Of a stretch of 39,531 bases of DNA, positions 15,823-23,613 are shown one piece after another. Origin of the DNA: Spirochaetales bacterium. GTDB lineage: Bacteria; Spirochaetota; Spirochaetia; Sphaerochaetales; Sphaerochaetaceae. The translations under genes and the position numbers were made by a program. The notes beneath the pieces were generated by a model. That model did no database searches and had not been told where the DNA came from. It saw only the letters and a program-made list of their open reading frames with translations. Position 1 is the first letter of the stretch, and every line of letters starts with the position of its first letter. The stretch covers positions 1 through 39,531 of the forward strand of contig JAFUXI010000072.1 of assembly GCA_017470995.1 (NCBI GenBank), written 5' to 3'.

Positions 15823-17412
15823 TCAAAGATTCGAGAAGATTCTCGAGCCTTTTCCCCTGAGCCAGATGTTCAGAAGAGCTGCAAGGACTATGATGACTGC
15901 GAACCAGATCCAGAACATCAGCGTTGCGTTAAGGAAGATTCCCGATACGATGATGAGGGCTGAAAGGATCCAGCCCGAGAACATTGCCACGGCTACGCTC
16001 AGACTCTGCTTTATGACAACCATCTCGCTTGTCCACTTGAGGTTCGGCTTGAGAAGGTTGATGAACAGTCCTAATTCAGCCTGCAGCAGAACCATAACCG
16101 ATACGATAATCAGAATGGGGAGATACATTGCAAGGCTGACCTTGAACGCCACCATCAGGCTGATGGTGAGAAGTAGGGCGGGAATCAGCGTAAAGACAAG
16201 ATGCATGCCGATCTTTGCCCTGAGGACCTGCCAGCTCTTTACCGGCAGTGTCTGTGAAATCCAGATATCCTTTCCTTCGATGGAAACAGCCGGGGCAGTG
16301 ATGCAGTTCGTCGATGTCATCATGCAGGTGGCTCCTGCAATCAGGATCGGCAGCATCGGCACAATGGTGTCTCCGAATGTATCGAAGACCAGAGAACCCA
16401 CCGTATCGCTCTTGATTAGAAGGAAAACGGCTACGGCAATCATCAGCAGGGAACCGATTGAACTGTTCAGGAGATAGGAGGAACTGGATGTCAGATGCTT
16501 GATTTCCTTGAACAGAAGGGCTTTGTTTACGCTTCTGCTCTTTGCTGCCTTCTCCCTGTACTTGATCTTGGCTGCTCCTGTCTTGGTGGTTACGATCCTG
16601 ATGAACGACCTGTCGAGGATGATGTAGACCATGGCCAACAGGGCAATGATCACGGCACATACGACAAGAAGCGGAATTCCGCTTCCCGCTGCAGCAGCTC
16701 CGATTCCGTACAGGATCTTCATTCCGCCTTTGATCTCGATCTCCATTGTGGAGATGTTGGCAAGAAAGGCATTTATCAGGTTCACTGCCTTGAAATACAC
16801 GAAGTAGTAGATTCCGAGGCCTGCAAGCGCAATCAGGGCAGTAGCGATGCTCTTGTTCTTCATCTTCAGGCTCAGCCTTGCCACAACCCAGCCAAGGCCC
16901 GTGGACAGGATAAGTACAAGAAGCGTAATCATCAGGGACATCACTATCGGGCCGATGATTGTCATGAAGTTGATTTCAGCTACAAGATAGTACATCACGG
17001 TCATCGGGATGAGTACGATCAGCGTGTACAGGAGGTCCATCAGATAGACGCCCATCAGGCGAGCAATCATTATGTACCTTATAGGTATTGGCATTGACAG
17101 CAGAAGGTCGTTGTCAGTGGAAAGATACAGGCTGGAGTAGGTGGTGAAAACACTTCCGAATATTCCCAGCACCAGGGCAATGCCCATCATGATGAGGAAA
17201 TACAGCCAGCCGAAGCCTGCACTTACGAGCGGACCTGCAAGAGTATAGGCGAGGAATGAAAACAGTCCCCCGAGAAGGCCGACAAGAATCAGAACATAGA
17301 AGAGGATATAGAGGATAGCCCCTTTCCTGGTCCTGTTTTTGCCTTTCTTCGAATCAAAGAAGAAGCCCTTGTTTATCTCGATAAACTGCTTCTTCAGCAA
17401 TGTTTTAAGCAT
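15823..17412 (-). CDS. ABC-2 type exporter permease
   Basis: A 529-residue membrane protein with about 12 hydrophobic segments. The N-terminal cytosolic stretch (about 35 residues) is basic (K-K-G-K-N-R-T-R-K-G). A central loop near 285-310 is also basic. The pattern S-L-Y-L-S-T-D-N-D-L-L-L-S-M-P-I is typical of large ABC-2 permeases paired with one ATPase. The substrate is unknown. The start lies two bases after the stop of the ATPase gene, so the pair is coupled. Confidence 0.85.
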   Translation of the reverse strand: MLKTLLKKQFIEINKGFFFDSKKGKNRTRKGAILYILFYVLILVGLLGGLFSFLAYTLAGPLVSAGFGWLYFLIMMGIALVLGIFGSVFTTYSSLYLSTDNDLLLSMPIPIRYIMIARLMGVYLMDLLYTLIVLIPMTVMYYLVAEINFMTIIGPIVMSLMITLLVLILSTGLGWVVARLSLKMKNKSIATALIALAGLGIYYFVYFKAVNLINAFLANISTMEIEIKGGMKILYGIGAAAAGSGIPLLVVCAVIIALLAMVYIILDRSFIRIVTTKTGAAKIKYREKAAKSRSVNKALLFKEIKHLTSSSSYLLNSSIGSLLMIAVAVFLLIKSDTVGSLVFDTFGDTIVPMLPILIAGATCMMTSTNCITAPAVSIEGKDIWISQTLPVKSWQVLRAKIGMHLVFTLIPALLLTISLMVAFKVSLAMYLPILIIVSVMVLLQAELGLFINLLKPNLKWTSEMVVIKQSLSVAVAMFSGWILSALIIVSGIFLNATLMFWIWFAVIIVLAALLNIWLRGKGSRIFSNL

Positions 17413-17414
17413 AC

Positions 17415-18146
17415 TCAGTCCTCCGATTGGTCATCTTCGGGCTTTTCTTCCAGCTCGAGGAACACGTTCTCGAGAGAGGAATCTCCCTTGACCTCTTCCA
17501 TCGTGCCTGACTTGATGAGCTTGCCGTTCTTGATGATTGCGACCTTGTCGCAGAGCTTCTCAGCAACTTCAAGGACATGAGTGGAGAAGAAGATTGCACC
17601 GCCCTGGTCACAGAGCTCGCGCATCATCTGCTTCAGAAGGTGGGAGGCCTTCGGATCAAGACCTACGAAAGGCTCGTCCATTATGATGAGTTTGGGCTGA
17701 TGGATCCAAGCGGCGATTATTGCCAGCTTCTGCTTCATTCCGTGGGAATAGGCATTGATGGGCTGGGCGAGATCTTCCGTGAGCTCCAGGATATCCGCAT
17801 ATTTGCGGATGCGCTCCTGCCTGTCAGAGGCGCTTACCCCATAGACGTCTGCAATGAAATTAAGGTACTTGATTCCTGACATATAGTCGAAAAGATCAGG
17901 ATTGTCGGGAATATAGGCTATTTTCCTCTTGCACTCCAGAGGCTGGTCCTTGATTGAAAGACCGTCAATGGTTATCTCTCCGTTGTCGAAGGCGAGGATT
18001 CCGACAACCGCTTTGATGGTTGTGGTCTTTCCGGCTCCGTTGTGTCCTATGAATCCATAGATTTCACCGTTGTTGATTGTGAGAGTGAGATCGTCTACAG
18101 CGACCTTGTCTCCGTACTTCTTTGTAAGGTGCGAAATGCTGAGCAT
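17415..18146 (-). CDS. ABC-2 exporter ATP-binding protein
   Basis: A 243-residue ATPase. Walker A is G-H-N-G-A-G-K-T-T-T (33-42) and the signature is Y-S-H-G-M-K-Q-K in place of LSGGQ, as in many ABC-2 ATPases. Walker B is L-I-I-M-D-E-P-F, followed by an S-T-H switch. The C-terminus is acidic. A strong ribosome site (AAGGAGG) precedes ATG 18146. Together with the permease it should form an exporter; cargo is not evident. Confidence 0.92.
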   Translation of the reverse strand: MLSISHLTKKYGDKVAVDDLTLTINNGEIYGFIGHNGAGKTTTIKAVVGILAFDNGEITIDGLSIKDQPLECKRKIAYIPDNPDLFDYMSGIKYLNFIADVYGVSASDRQERIRKYADILELTEDLAQPINAYSHGMKQKLAIIAAWIHQPKLIIMDEPFVGLDPKASHLLKQMMRELCDQGGAIFFSTHVLEVAEKLCDKVAIIKNGKLIKSGTMEEVKGDSSLENVFLELEEKPEDDQSED

Positions 18147-18176
18147 GATGCATCCTCCTTGTTTTAACCTGAAGCA

Positions 18177-18205
18177 AATATACTACATTGATACATCTCT
18201 ATCAA
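18177..18205 (-). promoter_or_regulatory. Promoter of the ABC-2 operon within an inverted repeat
   Basis: On the minus strand TTGATA (18205-18200), a 17-base spacer and TATATT (18182-18177). The -35 box is one arm of a palindrome, ATTGATA-6-TATCAAT (18187-18206), that lies between this operon and the divergent MFS gene and could bind a dimeric regulator. Confidence 0.65.
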
Positions 18206-18228
18206 TTCCAAAGGCTATTGGCTATAAT
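18200..18228 (+). promoter_or_regulatory. Promoter of the MFS gene, probably leaderless
   Basis: A perfect TATAAT at 18223-18228 ends seven bases before ATG 18236. The -35 position 17 bases upstream (TATCAA) is poor and overlaps the palindrome at 18187-18206. No ribosome site is visible. Confidence 0.5.
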
Positions 18229-18235
18229 CTCCAGC

Positions 18236-19411
18236 ATGGTGTCTCTGCTTCTGGCAATCATATATCTGTCATTCATCAGCCTCGGTCTCCCGGACGGCAT
18301 ATTGGGATCGGCTTGGCCGGTGATGTATCCGCAGTTCAGCGTCCCCGTTTCATATATGGGAATCGTGACCATGATTGTCGCAGCCGGGACCATTGTTTCC
18401 AGCCTTCTGAGCGACCGGCTCACCAAGGCTCTGGGAGTAGGGATGGTGACTGCCGTAAGTGTTGCCATGACGGCCGGTTCCCTGTTTCTGTTCTCCGTCA
18501 CCGACAGCTTCATGCTCATCTGTATCTGGGCAATTCCCTATGGGCTGGGGGCCGGAAGCGTGGATGCGGCTCTGAACAACTACGTAGCCCTGCATTTCAA
18601 GAGCCGGCACATGTCCTGGCTCCACTGCTTCTGGGGTATCGGTGCATCCCTGGGGCCGTATATAATGGGGTACACTCTTTCAATCGGACAGAGCTGGGCC
18701 GTCGGCTACCGCAAGATATCCGCCCTTCAGGTTGTTCTTACCGTCATCCTGATTCTGGGTCTTCCGCTTTGGAAGAAAGCTTTCAGTCCCAAGACCGATA
18801 CCCCCGAGACCGGCAGGGGAAAGCAAAGGCCCATACCTCTCCGGGAAGTCGTCTCCATTCCCGGAGCCAAGAGCATCATGCTCACTTTTCTGTGCTACTG
18901 CGCAGTAGAGATAACCGCAGGCTCCTGGGCTGCCAGCTATATGGTCATGGTCAAGGGAATTGACGAGGCAACTGCGGCAGGCTTTGCAAGCCTATTCTAT
19001 ATAGGCATCACCGTGGGAAGGTTTTTCAACGGTTTCGTGTCAATGAAGCTGTCGGACCATCAGATGGTGCGTGCAGGTCAGGTAATTGCATCCATTGGCA
19101 TTGCCGTAATGCTGATTCCTACTGATACCCGATGGGTCTCCCTTGTTGCCTTCCTGCTTGTCGGCCTCGGATGCGCCCCGATCTATCCCAGTCTGATACA
19201 CTGCACGCCTAAACTGTTCGGCGCGGATGTGTCGCAGGCCCTCATCGGGGTGCAGATGGCAAGCGCCTATGTCGGAAGCTGCCTTTCACCGACGATCTTC
19301 GGTCTGATTGCAAAGCCTCTGGGCATGAGCTTCCTCCCGATCTACATCGGTATCTTCATGGCAATCATGATTCTCATGCACATGCACCTTGTGAGGCAGA
19401 AAGAAAGATAA
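18236..19411 (+). CDS. Major facilitator superfamily transporter
   Basis: A 391-residue protein with about 12 transmembrane helices. I chose ATG 18236 over the TTG at 18188 because the -10 box TATAAT lies between them. Helix 1 with L-G-L-P-D-G-I-L-G-S-A-W-P and loop S-D-R-L-T-K are typical of the FucP/MFS_1-like sugar and drug transporters seen in gut spirochaetes and Firmicutes. The substrate cannot be read from the sequence. It is divergent from the ABC-2 operon and convergent with the glycolipid-like operon. Confidence 0.85.
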   Translation: MVSLLLAIIYLSFISLGLPDGILGSAWPVMYPQFSVPVSYMGIVTMIVAAGTIVSSLLSDRLTKALGVGMVTAVSVAMTAGSLFLFSVTDSFMLICIWAIPYGLGAGSVDAALNNYVALHFKSRHMSWLHCFWGIGASLGPYIMGYTLSIGQSWAVGYRKISALQVVLTVILILGLPLWKKAFSPKTDTPETGRGKQRPIPLREVVSIPGAKSIMLTFLCYCAVEITAGSWAASYMVMVKGIDEATAAGFASLFYIGITVGRFFNGFVSMKLSDHQMVRAGQVIASIGIAVMLIPTDTRWVSLVAFLLVGLGCAPIYPSLIHCTPKLFGADVSQALIGVQMASAYVGSCLSPTIFGLIAKPLGMSFLPIYIGIFMAIMILMHMHLVRQKER

Positions 19412-19417
19412 TCGGAA

Positions 19418-21190
19418 TCAGTCGATTTCCGGGATGTTGAGGTACTCGAGCTTGGTCTGGTACTCGCGCTCGTAGATTTCCCTCCAGATATTGCTGTTGC
19501 GCTGCTTGAGGTCCTCGATGCGTTCGCGGTATGGCAGGTTGTGGTCCGGATAGATCGGCTCGGGGATGTGGATGGTGTATTCCTGCACCGGGAAGCCGTT
19601 CTCGTCCAGGACCTCGGAGTCCTTCATGGTGATGAAGCAGGGGAGCACCGGAACATCGGTCTTGCATGCGAAGACGAAGGCGCCTCTCTTGAGCGGCTTT
19701 GGCTTGCGGTAGTTCCACCACATGCTCTGCTCCGGGTATACCAGGACGAAGTTTCCGTCCTTCAGAAGCTTGTTGGTTGCATCGAAGAACTTCTTCATTG
19801 TCTCGAGATTCGATGAGAGCGGCAGAGTGTTGCAGTGGCGCATCAGAAATCCGTAGAAGCCCGGGAAGTTGGTGTAGTTGCCTTCGCGGATGACGCGGTA
19901 GAAGGTCCTGTCGTTCTGGTCGGCTGCCTCATATGCAAGCTGGATTGCGAAACTGTCGAAGGCATTGAAATGGTTGCAGGTGATCAGGGCGCCTGAATTG
20001 AGGTTCCTGAAGTTCTCGATTCCGCGGATTTCCTTGATGATGAGTTTCTTGTCCCTGATGAGGTTGTCGACAAGCCTGTGGGCAAGCTTGAAGGCCACCT
20101 TTGTCTTTGCCTTTTCGGTTATGCTGCGCTTGAGATAGTTGATGTCATCAGGCATGAGCACGGGAGCGGGGGGATCGTTCTCGACATCCTCGTCGAAGCG
20201 TCCGGCTCTCTCGTATTCCTTTATCTTCTGGAGAATTGCGATGCGGTCTGCACTGTAGCGCTTCTCTATGACCTTGCGGTAGTTGTCTTCCTTGTTGGTT
20301 TCCTTGATTGCAAGGTTCAGAAGGTTGCGGTAGCCGTCGGTATCGCGCTGTTTCTGCTCGTCGCTGTAGTTCTCAAGTTCCTTGAGGATTTCGGGGTAGA
20401 CTCTGGTCTGTCTGGCATAGCGGTAGAAGATATCAGCATGCGGGCAGGTATCATAGTGCCAGGGCTTGTTGAACATGATGTAATGCAGGACCTTTGCTTC
20501 CTCAATCGGATAGGCGATGACTCCGAAGATTTCGGTATTCCATCTCTGGTCCAAAAACAGCACATGGTCCTTGCACAGCAGGTTCAGGTAGTCCTCGTCC
20601 TGTGTGACAACGCAGTCGTAGACCTGAAGGATCTGGATGAAGCGCTCCAGGACATTGCGCTCGCGGAAGGCCCTGCAGTTGATCAAAAGCACGCCTGCAT
20701 TGAAGTAAAGGTTTCTGTCCAGACCGAGGCATTTCTCGACGTATCTGCCGTACTCGTCAACCTGAACCATTGCCTGCTCGTGGCATGCTCCGAGGACATA
20801 GTTGCTGATGTCGGTATCGAAGAGTTCGGCCATATCGTCCTGGACGATGGTGTCGCTGTCGATGTAGATGGCCTTGTCATACTCGGGATGCATGTCGGCG
20901 ATGAAAAGCCTGAAATAAGTGGTCTTGGAGTAGTAGTCCCTGAGCGGGAACTTGTGGGCTATGGACTCGAGGTAATCCGAAACATCTTCGAAGTAGATCT
21001 CAAGACCCTCACGCTCGAGCTGTTTTGTCTGGATCTTGCTCTCTGCGGTTACGTCGGTGTGCAGGAAGTAGACTCTGTATGTGCAGTCCTGTCTCTTTGC
21101 ATTCTGGCTAAGCGAGTACAGGGAGATTATTCCGTATTTGAGGAAACGCTCATCGAGAGCGTAGAAGATCGGGATTATCTTATCGGTCAT
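19418..21190 (-). CDS. Fusion of GT8 glycosyltransferase and PlsC-like acyltransferase
   Basis: A 590-residue two-domain protein. Residues 1-290 are a family-8 glycosyltransferase with the metal-binding D-S-D at 111-113 and F-N-A-G-V near 163-167. A charged linker (about 295-350) leads to an LPLAT/PlsC domain (about 370-580) with the acyltransferase motif N-H-F-N-A-F-D (H407-x4-D412) and V-Y-P-E-Q at 484-488. No signal peptide, so it acts at the inner face of the membrane. Fusion of sugar and acyl transfer suggests glycolipid assembly. It overlaps the GT8 gene upstream by four bases. Domain calls are strong; the product is unknown. Confidence 0.87.
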   Translation of the reverse strand: MTDKIIPIFYALDERFLKYGIISLYSLSQNAKRQDCTYRVYFLHTDVTAESKIQTKQLEREGLEIYFEDVSDYLESIAHKFPLRDYYSKTTYFRLFIADMHPEYDKAIYIDSDTIVQDDMAELFDTDISNYVLGACHEQAMVQVDEYGRYVEKCLGLDRNLYFNAGVLLINCRAFRERNVLERFIQILQVYDCVVTQDEDYLNLLCKDHVLFLDQRWNTEIFGVIAYPIEEAKVLHYIMFNKPWHYDTCPHADIFYRYARQTRVYPEILKELENYSDEQKQRDTDGYRNLLNLAIKETNKEDNYRKVIEKRYSADRIAILQKIKEYERAGRFDEDVENDPPAPVLMPDDINYLKRSITEKAKTKVAFKLAHRLVDNLIRDKKLIIKEIRGIENFRNLNSGALITCNHFNAFDSFAIQLAYEAADQNDRTFYRVIREGNYTNFPGFYGFLMRHCNTLPLSSNLETMKKFFDATNKLLKDGNFVLVYPEQSMWWNYRKPKPLKRGAFVFACKTDVPVLPCFITMKDSEVLDENGFPVQEYTIHIPEPIYPDHNLPYRERIEDLKQRNSNIWREIYEREYQTKLEYLNIPEID

Positions 21191-22035
21191 TTCTTGACTC
21201 CTTTGATTGTTTCGTTTTCAAACTGCTGCTTGAGAACAAGGTACTCGTTCAGTATATCGTCGAACTGATGATATCCGAAGACCTTGTGGATGCGCTCGAC
21301 CTGCCATTGCTTGATGTTCTCCGTATGGGGATAGGGCAGATAGAACAACCGCTTGGAGAAGTGGCGGACAACAGTATGCTTGTGAAGGAACTTCTGGTCA
21401 TTGAACTTCTGAGGCAGAAGCTTTTTTCTGGTGGTGCTGCGGATCAGGGCGCTCTGGTCTGCAAAGACAAGCTTCTTCGTCTTGATCCAAGTGCGGGCTT
21501 TCTCGAACAATCCGGTGCGGCGGGCTTCCTTCATGTTGAACAGAATGACTCCGGCGTTGATGTAGTGCGGATTGATCAGGTACTTGCCGTAGTGGTCGCG
21601 GGCGGCTGCGTATTCATAGCCCTCGATGTCGATGTCGTAGAGCAGATGGAAGTCATGCTGGAACATGATGTCGGCATCAAGGTACAGAAGTTTGTCGGGG
21701 ATTTCCTCGAACAGGTCTGCAAACAGTCTGATGAGGGTGTAGGGTGAGCAATAGGCTCCTTCGTTTGGACAGCCGGAGAAGTGCTCCTTGTAAAGGTCCG
21801 TGACATCGAAGAGTCTTGCTTGGTTTTCCGGGTTATAGGTTTTGATGACACGCTCGAAGAACTCCTTCTGCTCCTGTGTGGTGGGAACATAGTTGTCCTT
21901 CAGATGTGATACATTCATTGTGAAAAGGTTGAAGCGGATGGGTTCCGGGTTTTTGGTCCGCTTCATGATAGAGAGGGCTGCCGTGAGCATTCCGTCGAAT
22001 ACCCCTACGTTGCCGCAGAACAGAATATCAACCAT
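21187..22035 (-). CDS. Family 8 glycosyltransferase
   Basis: A 282-residue GT-A fold enzyme of the LgtC/glycogenin family, transferring a hexose from a UDP-sugar with retention. D-A-D at 120-122 is the metal site and I-N-A-G-V at 159-163 follows. It overlaps the acyltransferase gene upstream by eight bases and the fusion gene downstream by four, so all three are made together. The C-terminal end is lysine-rich, which may help membrane attachment. Acceptor unknown. Confidence 0.88.
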   Translation of the reverse strand: MVDILFCGNVGVFDGMLTAALSIMKRTKNPEPIRFNLFTMNVSHLKDNYVPTTQEQKEFFERVIKTYNPENQARLFDVTDLYKEHFSGCPNEGAYCSPYTLIRLFADLFEEIPDKLLYLDADIMFQHDFHLLYDIDIEGYEYAAARDHYGKYLINPHYINAGVILFNMKEARRTGLFEKARTWIKTKKLVFADQSALIRSTTRKKLLPQKFNDQKFLHKHTVVRHFSKRLFYLPYPHTENIKQWQVERIHKVFGYHQFDDILNEYLVLKQQFENETIKGVKK

Positions 22036-22807
22036 TTTCTTCCTCTTTCCTCTTGTATTCTATCATTTCGAAGTTCGAATTCTCTGCAAGTTTTGACATG
22101 CACTGAAACACTTCATCCCTAAGTTTTTTCCGCTGTTGCTTAGAATTCAGGCTATCGTCTGCAAAGAACGGTCCCTGAATGTAAGTTACCATACGGAACC
22201 TCTTGCCTGTCTTCTGATATGTGTTTACGAAGCAGAAGACAGGAGCCTTGAGCTGGACCGGGTAGGCAAAGGATGTGTCGGCAAACGGACGGATCTTCGT
22301 GTACCAGGGCCAGATATGGGCCTCGGGGTAGATGACCACGGGGTGTCCCTGTTCTATCTTGTGCTGGATTGCATTCTTGAAATTCCTGAATGCCCCCATC
22401 GTGTCCGGAAGAGGCAGGGCTCCGAGGGATGGGGTGAACCTTCCTATGAAGGGAACCTTCAGGTTGTTGGGATGAACGATCACATAGTTGAGTCTCGGCC
22501 AGGTGAGGCAGGCCTGCATCAGGGCATCGCCCGTGGGCTGAGTGTGGTTTCCGTAGAGGAAGATACCCTGCTTCCTGTAGGGCCTGAGAAGTTTCTTTCC
22601 GACTATCTTCCTGCGGAATACGAATTTGGAATAGAGAAACGCAACGGGGTAGGTGAATATCCTGTAGACTACGAACCTTTCCAGGCGCTTTCCGAACGAG
22701 ATGCGTTCATAGTCGTAATCGTCACCTATTACCGGAGGAGTGGTGGTGAATGTGGAAAACTCGTCCTTGAGTTCATCCGTATAGTAGATTACCTTTCTCT
22801 GTTCCAT
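22028..22807 (-). CDS. PlsC/LPLAT-like acyltransferase
   Basis: A 259-residue member of the lysophospholipid acyltransferase superfamily. The expected H-x4-D is seen as N-H-T-Q-P-T-G-D, that is H88-x5-D94, one residue longer than usual; V-I-Y-P-E-A at 158-163 corresponds to the P-E-G motif. A hydrophobic stretch near 45-62 may anchor it to the membrane. It is the first gene of the three-gene operon. The ATG at 22807 has no ribosome site and lies ten bases after an extended -10 box, so its mRNA may be nearly leaderless. Confidence 0.8.
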   Translation of the reverse strand: MEQRKVIYYTDELKDEFSTFTTTPPVIGDDYDYERISFGKRLERFVVYRIFTYPVAFLYSKFVFRRKIVGKKLLRPYRKQGIFLYGNHTQPTGDALMQACLTWPRLNYVIVHPNNLKVPFIGRFTPSLGALPLPDTMGAFRNFKNAIQHKIEQGHPVVIYPEAHIWPWYTKIRPFADTSFAYPVQLKAPVFCFVNTYQKTGKRFRMVTYIQGPFFADDSLNSKQQRKKLRDEVFQCMSKLAENSNFEMIEYKRKEEENG

Positions 22808-22817
22808 ATCCGTTGGC

Positions 22818-22826
22818 TATATACCA
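22818..22826 (-). promoter_or_regulatory. Extended -10 promoter of the glycolipid-like operon
   Basis: TGGTATATA on the minus strand, ten bases before ATG 22807. No good -35 box is visible, which is acceptable for an extended -10 promoter. Confidence 0.4.
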
Positions 22827-22923
22827 TTTTTGCAGGTTTTTTTAAATAGGATGTTCAATCCATCCTGTCCGATGGTTAGGATTAACTACGCCGATACTAG
22901 CATTTGCCATGGGCTTCGGACAA

Positions 22924-22952
22924 CAAAAAACCGCTGGAGCGACCAGCGGTTT
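22924..22952 (-). terminator. Terminator of the small basic ribosomal protein gene
   Basis: A perfect 10-bp stem (AAACCGCTGG / CCAGCGGTTT) with a 5-base loop; on the minus strand a T-rich run (TTTTTTG, partly within the stem end) follows. It lies 19 bases past the stop at 22972. Confidence 0.88.
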
Positions 22953-22971
22953 AAGATTGCCCGAAGAAGAC

Positions 22972-23061
22972 TTACTTCTTCTTATGTCTCATCATTCTGA
23001 GCTTTTTCTTTCTCTTATGTGTAGCAATCTTATGCTTCTTTCTCTTTCTTCCACAAGGCAC
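22972..23061 (-). CDS. Very small basic ribosomal protein, COX24/AURKAIP1-like (bS22/mS38-type)
   Basis: A 29-residue ORF starting with GTG at 23061, with AAGGAG seven bases upstream. The product begins M-P-C-G-R-K-R-K-K-H-K-I-A-T-H-K and ends R-M-M-R-H-K-K-K, more than half Lys, Arg and His. The K-x-A-T-H-K-R-K-K and R-H-K-K-K pattern matches the short proteins annotated AURKAIP1/COX24 in bacteria, related to mitochondrial mS38 and actinobacterial bS22. These bind the small ribosomal subunit. The gene has its own promoter and terminator and is divergent from rpsF. Assignment rests on pattern memory and genomic setting. Confidence 0.75.
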   Translation of the reverse strand: MPCGRKRKKHKIATHKRKKKLRMMRHKKK

Positions 23062-23079
23062 TGCAGAACTCCTTATTGT

Positions 23080-23094
23080 CCCCGAAAGCAGGGG
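23080..23094 (-). other. Hairpin in the leader of the small ribosomal protein gene
   Basis: A CCCC-7-GGGG hairpin in the roughly 48-base 5' leader, ending ten bases before the AAGGAG ribosome site. It could stabilise the RNA or serve autoregulation. The evidence is the base pairing only. Confidence 0.35.
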
Positions 23095-23115
23095 AGATTT
23101 GTAATTACGGCGTTC

Positions 23116-23144
23116 ATTATTGTGAGTTTGGGCAAGACGGTCAA
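23116..23144 (-). promoter_or_regulatory. Promoter of the small ribosomal protein gene
   Basis: On the minus strand TTGACC (23144-23139), a 17-base spacer and AATAAT (23121-23116). Start expected near 23109. Confidence 0.6.
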
Positions 23145-23208
23145 GTGCCCGCAGGAAGGATTATGAAAAAAAGTTGCTCAAAAGAGCCATTAGGGGGGTG
23201 TTTGTTAA

Positions 23209-23237
23209 TTGACTACTTTTATATTAGATGATAGTTT
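23209..23237 (+). promoter_or_regulatory. Promoter of the rpsF operon
   Basis: TTGACT (23209-23214), a 17-base spacer and TAGTTT (23232-23237) in an A/T-rich stretch. It gives a leader of about 50 bases before rpsF. Confidence 0.6.
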
Positions 23238-23251
23238 TATAAAGCCTCTTT

Positions 23252-23268
23252 ATCCATCGTTGGTGGAT
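23252..23268 (+). other. Small hairpin in the rpsF leader
   Basis: ATCCAT / GTGGAT form a 6-bp stem with loop CGTTG, 28 bases before ATG 23297. Leaders of rpsF often hold an S6:S18 binding site for autoregulation. The position fits, but I cannot confirm the motif. Confidence 0.3.
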
Positions 23269-23296
23269 CAAATAAAAAGTCCGTAAGGAGGAACCC

Positions 23297-23572
23297 ATGA
23301 GAAATTATGAGTTCACTGTCATCTTCGACGCAAACGAAGAGAAGACAGCAAAGGGCATGGAATTCGTGTCCTCAGCATTGCAGAGCGCTGGCGCAACAAT
23401 CGCCAAGCAGGAAGACATGGGCGTAAGAAATCTCGCCTACATGATCAAGAAACAAGACAAGGGTCATTACTTCTACTTCGAGATCGAAGCCGATCCGCAG
23501 AGCATCAACGCCATGGCGGCAGAGTTCCTGCTGCAGGGTGAGATTCTCAAGCACCTGTTTGTACTGAAGTAA
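23297..23572 (+). CDS. rpsF: Ribosomal protein bS6
   Basis: A 91-residue S6 protein with the start M-R-N-Y-E-F-T-V-I-F and the segment V-R-N-L-A-Y-M-I-K-K-Q that contacts S18. A strong AAGGAGG stands before the ATG. First gene of the rpsF-ssb-rpsR cluster, an order widely kept in bacteria. It has no C-terminal extension, unlike L9 and S2 in this window. Confidence 0.97.
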   Translation: MRNYEFTVIFDANEEKTAKGMEFVSSALQSAGATIAKQEDMGVRNLAYMIKKQDKGHYFYFEIEADPQSINAMAAEFLLQGEILKHLFVLK

Positions 23573-23613
23573 GGAATAGTCGAATCACGGACCACATTTT
23601 ACAGGAGCAAAAT

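Noticed and set aside
23161..23200. Second terminator or CRISPR-like repeat near 23170
   Set aside because: GCTC-AAAA-GAGC is only a 4-bp stem; no repeated units are present. No CRISPR array was found anywhere in the window.
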